Part shown: positions 24,001 to 27,679 of the stretch, piece after piece
How the letters are laid out: each line of letters starts with the position of its first letter
Numbering within the stretch: the first letter of the stretch is position 1
Program-made: the position numbers and the translations under genes
Assembly (NCBI RefSeq): GCF_946478785.1
Contig: NZ_CAMLDD010000039.1
Coordinates: 1 to 27,679 of the forward strand
DNA from: an uncultured Flavobacterium sp.
GTDB taxonomy: Bacteria; Bacteroidota; Bacteroidia; Flavobacteriales; Flavobacteriaceae
Direction: 5' to 3'
Length of the DNA: 27,679 bases
The notes under the pieces: generated by a model
The model's input: the letters and a program-made list of their open reading frames with translations, nothing else
Told to the model about the DNA's origin: nothing
Database searches by the model: none

Positions 24001-27000
24001 GTTGAAATTCGATTAGGAGGTTTAGTTACCTTATTGACAAATTTAGATATTTATGGTGCTTCATATAGATTTAAAAATGCTATAGTCACTGGGGCGACTT
24101 CTTCAATTTGTAATGGACAAACAGCTAGTTTAGAGGCTACTTCTAATATAGCAGGAGAAGCATTTAAATGGTATGATTCTGCAAGTGGAGGAATTGAACT
24201 TTCTTCTGTGGCAACATATACTACACCAGCTTTAATAACAACAACAACTTATTATTTAGAAGCAACCCGTGACGGAACTTGCGTAAACAGTGTTCGTCAG
24301 CCAGTAACGGTTACAGTGGCTCCATTTGCAACAGCTTCAGATGTAACGATTACAAGTCCTTTAGAGGCTTCTTGTGCAGGAGAAGTTGTATTGTCTCCAA
24401 CGTCAGCTTTAGTTGGGGCACAATTTAGATATTATACAGATCAAAATAAAACGCAGGAAATCATAACAGGAACAACTGTTGTTGCGCAACCGGGAGTAAC
24501 TTTCTCTAAAAATGCATCAACCGGTGCATTAACCATTAGCGGCCTTAATACTTCTGGATCACCTTTTAATTATTACATTTCTGTAACTAACGAAGTTACT
24601 TGTGAAAATGACATCAATACTTTAAAACAAGTAACGGTTGATTTTCCAACCGTTGCACCTTTAGTCGTAACTGGTACTCCGTTAGAAGGTTGTGGAACCG
24701 TAAATTTGGCTACTGCTATTACAGGTTTTGATACAACAGGAAATACAATATATACTTTCTATGATTCATCAAATAATGTTCTGCCTGCAAATGCAGCGGC
24801 AAATATAAATACAAGTGGTGTTTACTCAATTCAGGCTCAAGGTAACGGTGCTACATGCCCGTCTGATATTTTATCAGTAACTGTTATTATTAACCCGTTA
24901 CCAAGTTTGGTTGTAACACCTTCTCTTTCTGTAAATATTGGGTCAAATGTATTGTTAGATGCAACTTCAAAAGGGACATTAGCATGGTTTGATCCACAAG
25001 GAAATGCTGTAGCAGGCCCTCCATTTACAACGGGTGTTTTAAATACTCCCGGAGTTTATACTTATACCGTGGTTGCCAGCAATACGAATTGCTCAACCAC
25101 AGGAACTGTTTCTATAAATGTGATAGATCCAAATAATTGTCAATTATTGACTGAAAGAGTGTATGCTAATGGGCAAAGTTCTGGCTCTATTATAACGGGA
25201 GGAGTAGTTAATCCTTCTAATGCGACTGACGGAAATACACAAACTTTTTCTACCATTGTAACAGGGGTTGGACTTTTAGGTGTTGGTACTACCTGGCAAA
25301 ATCTAACTTGGCCAGCAAATATTGTAAAAGGTACTCCGGTGACGATTAAGTTAGGTTCTGAATATAGCGGATTAGCGGTAGGACAAAATTTATCAGTAAT
25401 AGGAACTAAAAATGGAGTTGATATTGGAGCCATGCAATCAATTTCCGGTTCATTATTGAATTTATTATCAGGAGATAATAGTTTCGAATATACTTTTGTT
25501 CCTGCAAATTCTTCAGGACCTCAAGATTATGATGGAATTAGAATTCAGTCCGCATCGCTTTTAAGTGTTGCACAAAATACTAAAGTATTCGATGCTTATT
25601 ATACAAAACAAGTTTCAACAGTAGCTTGTACACCGGGCGATATTCAGGATGTTTTTTATGGAGCAACTGATTTAGGTTTACCAATAGGGGCATTAACTGC
25701 TACAGTGGGAGTTAGTGATGCCTGGAATGTTGCAGACAATGACATAATAACTTTTGCGACAATGTATAGTGGAGTTGGGGCTCTTGCAGCTGCAGATTTG
25801 ACAGTTGCATTTAAAACTCCTTCAATTGTAAGCGATACCTTAAAAATTGTGGTTTCGAAACCAGGAATTCTTTTAGATGTTAATTTGCTTACAGGATTCA
25901 GTGTTCAACGTTATTTAGGTAATGTCGCTGTTGGCGCTCCAATTGAAAATACAAGTACATTATTAAGTGTAAGATTGTTGCCAGGGAATACATTGTCTAT
26001 AGCGATAGTATCTTCTCAGCCTGAACCATACAATCGTGTTAGAATTCGGTTTGGAGGCGTAGCAGGAGTATTAGAATTCCTTAAAATACACACAGTTGAA
26101 CGTGTAGCAAATACTAAAGTTGCAGGAAGTGATCCTGATAATAAAATTACGGTTTGTCCAGGGACGAATGTTACCTTACAGATTCCTCCCGATGCATGTT
26201 CAACCTATGTTTGGTATGATTCACCTATTGGAGGTTCTGTTGTAGCCAATGGTGTTACTTATACTGTTCCGGCTTCATTAACTGTAGGAATTTATAAATA
26301 TTATGTACAGCCGGTACGTTATGGTTGTGAAGCTTTATCCAGAGGAGAAGTCACAATTGAAGTTAAAGCTTCGAGTCCCGAAAATGCCTTAACAGCTATT
26401 ACTCTTAATGGAGCAGTAACTACTACAATTTGTTCTCTATCAGGAACTGTAACCTTAGCGACAAGTTTAAGCGGGACCCCAGTATTAACCAATCCTGTTT
26501 ATTATTGGTATAGTTTTAACGGAACAACAAGTCAATTAATTGCAGGTGAGACAACTTCTCAATTAATTGTAAATGGTGTGGATCCTGGTACTTATACCTA
26601 TTTTGTCGGAGTTAGTGGAGATGAGTTTTGTGAAACGGCTGAGGCAGACAGAAAACAAATAACATTTACAATATTACCCCCATCAAATGAAAATGATATT
26701 TTGGTTGATGATATAGCAGTTTGCCATAATGTGCCGGCATCATTAACGCCCACAGCAAGTACATTGACAAATCCTGTATTTAATTGGTATTTTGATGCTA
26801 ATAAAACACAGCCTATAACAAATGGAACAGTAAGTGGTGTGACTTATGCAATAAGTTCTACAGGAATTTTAACAGTGACTGGTTTGACATTTGCTGCGAG
26901 TCCAACTACATATTATGTGGACGTTTCAAGTGATACTACTTGTGAGAATATTGCAGGAACACTTCAGGCTGCTACTGTAATAATAAATGATCCATTGACA

Positions 27001-27679
27001 CCAACGACTACAGACAATACACAGGATTTCTGTCTGGTAAATGTGCCAACGGTTGCCAACATTCAGGTAAATGAGTCCAATGTAGTTTGGTATGATTCAT
27101 TGACAAGTACAACTGCCATTGCATCAACAACCGCATTGGCAAATGGAATGTATTACGGAGCGATTTTAGATCCTGTAACAGGATGTCAAAGTTCTGTGAG
27201 ATTAGAAGTGACAATAACGATTACTGACCCATTAACACCGACAACTGCAGACAATACACAGGATTTCTGTTTAGTAAATGCACCAACGGTTGCCAACATT
27301 CAGGTAGACGAATCCAATGTGGTTTGGTATGATTCATTGACAAGTACAACCGCAATCAGCCCAACAACTGCCTTGTCAAACGGAATGTATTTCGGAGCCA
27401 TTTTGGATCCGGTAACAGGTTGTGAAAGTTCTGTGAGATTACAAGTGACAATAACGATTACTGACCCATTAACACCGACAACTGCAGACAATACACAGGA
27501 TTTCTGTTTAGTGAATGCGCCAACGGTTGCCAATATTCAGGTAAATGAGTCCAATGTAGTTTGGTATGATTCATTGACAAGTACAACTGCCATTGCACCA
27601 ACAACCGCCTTGGCAAACGGTATTTATTACGGAGCGATTTTAGATCCGGTAACAGGTTGTGAAAGTTCTGTGAGATTAG
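21046..27679 (+). CDS. Giant secreted Ig-repeat surface protein (putative T9SS cargo/adhesin), 3' end beyond window
   Basis: The frame is open from ATG 21046 to the window edge (2211 codons) with no stop. A signal peptide ends at SNSFA, with Gln32 following. The visible protein is a string of two domain types. One is an Ig-like domain of the CHU_C-associated type, with a core such as NWYDVASGG...TYTTP...TYYVEA...C and usually paired Cys. Roughly fifteen can be counted (for example residues 187-449 and 601-856), including three 79-residue tandem copies at the end. The other is a Cys-initiated module of about 155 residues seen five times, at about 35-186, 450-600, 857-1010, 1365-1522 and 1528-1685. 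Such proteins in Flavobacterium are exported by the type IX system and end in a gliding-motility-type C-terminal domain, which here would lie outside the window. An adhesin or polysaccharide-binding role is inferred. No exact -7 box was found close to the start. Confidence 0.93.
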   Translation, partial: MKKKLQIINLNFQRRLLGALFFLLLFSNSFAQNVCRPTSQSNSMGGLLCVGMSVTNPNDAFDTSMGTYASLTNALGLACFAQETLTFGQTAKAGDQIVLYFGTGNSLLNLGLLSNITIQAKLSGANVDDPVPLNSGLLNLQILPGNEIAVIRYTLPGDTNQIRIQTGGLLSLLVNLRVYDVRLDFAKPAVTNGLNQAVCSGSSLNLSATPASGTTLAWYSSTTSTTPLATGNSFLTPNLTVDTIYYLSVTRAAGCEGSDRIPIVIKVSSPIAPVVSDSGTVICSTGATQQTSLSVINPISGTTYNWYNVASGGVALASGNTYSPTVPLGTTSFYVEAVIGSCLSPARTQVDVNSNPVPSAPTILTQSVTIQSGQNATLNATTSEVGVTLNWYDVAAGGTAIATNTSTYTTPVLTATKTYYVEAQSAAGNCTSATRVPVTVTVIPSAIGGCLEAGSQQTLQNGLCLLCSSTNSNNSVDGDPLTAARLTVPVGLINGWVQQTLQFNNPGRSGDIVDVELGLPGGILDLSVLNYISIATYNGATFNNDRISVNNLVTVQLLGGNRFRASIVAGAAFDRVEIRLGGLATVLTSLDIYQATYKYKLPIISGNTTICNGQTTTLIANMGVGETINWFDVTTGGTSLANTASYTTLALTAPTTYYVEITRNGCVNSERFPVLISINNPVAPVIATAGTTICSGQTTTLNVQSPVLGTIYNWYDAASAGNLLFTGTSFPTPNLTANTIYYVEAGIGSCSSAARTQVTVTVNPLPAAPIAASLNEIIQSGQSVELQVSSPDPNVTFDWYDVPVNGTVLATGTNTYTTPALTVNKTYYVMSRGVTSGCVSTARTAINVIISNAVSSCLQANSQVINKDPGLLCVLCSFNNQNGSVDGDINTFTRLSTVAGLAGAYVEQVLTFSTTGQIGDVIEVELALPGGLADVSLLGGVSLATYNGPAYNNDRRLLTNSLLSLQLLSGNRFKASFTATAVLNKVEIRLGGLVTLLTNLDIYGASYRFKNAIVTGATSSICNGQTASLEATSNIAGEAFKWYDSASGGIELSSVATYTTPALITTTTYYLEATRDGTCVNSVRQPVTVTVAPFATASDVTITSPLEASCAGEVVLSPTSALVGAQFRYYTDQNKTQEIITGTTVVAQPGVTFSKNASTGALTISGLNTSGSPFNYYISVTNEVTCENDINTLKQVTVDFPTVAPLVVTGTPLEGCGTVNLATAITGFDTTGNTIYTFYDSSNNVLPANAAANINTSGVYSIQAQGNGATCPSDILSVTVIINPLPSLVVTPSLSVNIGSNVLLDATSKGTLAWFDPQGNAVAGPPFTTGVLNTPGVYTYTVVASNTNCSTTGTVSINVIDPNNCQLLTERVYANGQSSGSIITGGVVNPSNATDGNTQTFSTIVTGVGLLGVGTTWQNLTWPANIVKGTPVTIKLGSEYSGLAVGQNLSVIGTKNGVDIGAMQSISGSLLNLLSGDNSFEYTFVPANSSGPQDYDGIRIQSASLLSVAQNTKVFDAYYTKQVSTVACTPGDIQDVFYGATDLGLPIGALTATVGVSDAWNVADNDIITFATMYSGVGALAAADLTVAFKTPSIVSDTLKIVVSKPGILLDVNLLTGFSVQRYLGNVAVGAPIENTSTLLSVRLLPGNTLSIAIVSSQPEPYNRVRIRFGGVAGVLEFLKIHTVERVANTKVAGSDPDNKITVCPGTNVTLQIPPDACSTYVWYDSPIGGSVVANGVTYTVPASLTVGIYKYYVQPVRYGCEALSRGEVTIEVKASSPENALTAITLNGAVTTTICSLSGTVTLATSLSGTPVLTNPVYYWYSFNGTTSQLIAGETTSQLIVNGVDPGTYTYFVGVSGDEFCETAEADRKQITFTILPPSNENDILVDDIAVCHNVPASLTPTASTLTNPVFNWYFDANKTQPITNGTVSGVTYAISSTGILTVTGLTFAASPTTYYVDVSSDTTCENIAGTLQAATVIINDPLTPTTTDNTQDFCLVNVPTVANIQVNESNVVWYDSLTSTTAIASTTALANGMYYGAILDPVTGCQSSVRLEVTITITDPLTPTTADNTQDFCLVNAPTVANIQVDESNVVWYDSLTSTTAISPTTALSNGMYFGAILDPVTGCESSVRLQVTITITDPLTPTTADNTQDFCLVNAPTVANIQVNESNVVWYDSLTSTTAIAPTTALANGIYYGAILDPVTGCESSVRL
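21148..26100 (+). repeat. Five dispersed copies of a Cys-DGD module inside the adhesin
   Basis: Copies lie at about 21148-21603, 22393-22845, 23614-24075, 25138-25611 and 25627-26100. Copies 2 and 3 are closely related: both have a Cys start, an LCxLCS motif, SVDGD, a DVELGLPGG or EVELALPGG segment, LATYNG or IATYNG and VEIRLGGL. The others keep the Cys start, an SLLSVRLLPGN-like strand and a closing IRI or VRIRFGG with an aromatic tail. This ordered motif set supports common origin. The DG-N/D-T motif recalls discoidin-like jelly-roll domains, which is only a suggestion. Confidence 0.7.
21604..24075 (+). repeat. Higher-order duplication: three Ig domains plus one Cys-DGD module, two copies
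   Basis: Unit 1 is 21604-22845 (residues 187-600) and unit 2 is 22846-24075 (601-1010). Domains correspond by position: second Ig copies share TYNWYN/IYNWYD and IGSC..ARTQV, third copies share IQSGQ, and both units end in the module with VEIRLGG. A third unit seems to begin at 24076 (residue 1011, ICNGQTASLEA) but then diverges. Confidence 0.75.
26989..27679 (+). repeat. 237-bp (79-residue) tandem repeat, three copies, third cut by window edge
   Basis: Units begin at 26989, 27226 and 27463, exactly 237 bp apart. Each encodes DPLTPTT...DNTQDFCLVN...PTVANIQV.ES, NVVWYDSLTSTTAI, YGAILDPVTGC and SSVRL. By eye, units 1 and 3 and units 2 and 3 each differ at about five of 72 shared residues, and the DNA is also highly conserved. 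More copies probably continue beyond 27679. Confidence 0.95.

Noticed and set aside
26989..27679. CRISPR array
   Set aside because: The regular repeats are 237 bp long, coding and in frame, with no short repeat-spacer pattern.

Overview
The window is chromosomal DNA from a Flavobacterium-like member of the Bacteroidota (Flavobacteriaceae). The evidence is strong AT bias, Bacteroidetes-type promoters (TAnnTTTG at -7) in front of several genes, almost no Shine-Dalgarno sites, several lipoproteins, a DUF6495-type gene, a flavobacterial subclass B1 metallo-beta-lactamase, and a giant Ig-repeat surface protein of the kind exported by the type IX secretion system (T9SS). Species is not determinable from the sequence alone.

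Layout. 1-391: no protein gene; a candidate structured RNA (70-178) and the htpG terminator. 392-2275 (-): htpG, Hsp90 chaperone. 2479-3694 (+): a lipocalin-like lipoprotein and an OmpA-family glycine-zipper lipoprotein in one transcription unit, closed by a strong hairpin terminator. 3785-7597 (-): a four-gene islet headed by a lipoprotein with a C-terminal AHH (HNH/Endo VII superfamily) nuclease domain, followed by a likely immunity protein, a small four-helix membrane protein and an unrecognised 245-residue protein. This looks like a surface-displayed polymorphic toxin locus. It lies between two similar copies of a terminator-containing sequence (3703-3766 and 7705-7766). 7799-8746 (+): orphan ABC transporter ATPase. 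8743-10313 (-): pirin, OsmC and GNAT genes in a tight operon. 10511-11611 (-): AlkC-type DNA alkylation repair protein.

11824-17343 (+): nadC, a YihY/BrkB membrane protein, DUF2147, a B1 metallo-beta-lactamase and priA, closely spaced and probably co-transcribed at least in part. 17345-18043 (-): LytTR response regulator without an adjacent kinase. 18221-19369 (+): rpsF-rpsR-rplI ribosomal protein operon with a good promoter and terminator. 19485-19958 (+): DUF6495-type protein. 19959-21045: about 1 kb of very AT-rich DNA without a credible gene. 21046 to the right edge (+): a giant secreted protein open at the window end, with at least 2211 codons visible. It has a signal peptide, many Ig-like domains, five copies of a Cys-initiated module of about 155 residues, a higher-order duplication of about 1.2 kb and three near-identical 79-residue tandem repeats at the edge.

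Most of the window is housekeeping. The accessory parts are the toxin islet and the giant adhesin. The best candidates for something not fully described are the islet with its flanking terminator repeats and unknown small genes, the recurring Cys/DGD/IR-GG module in the adhesin, and the structured RNA at the left edge.
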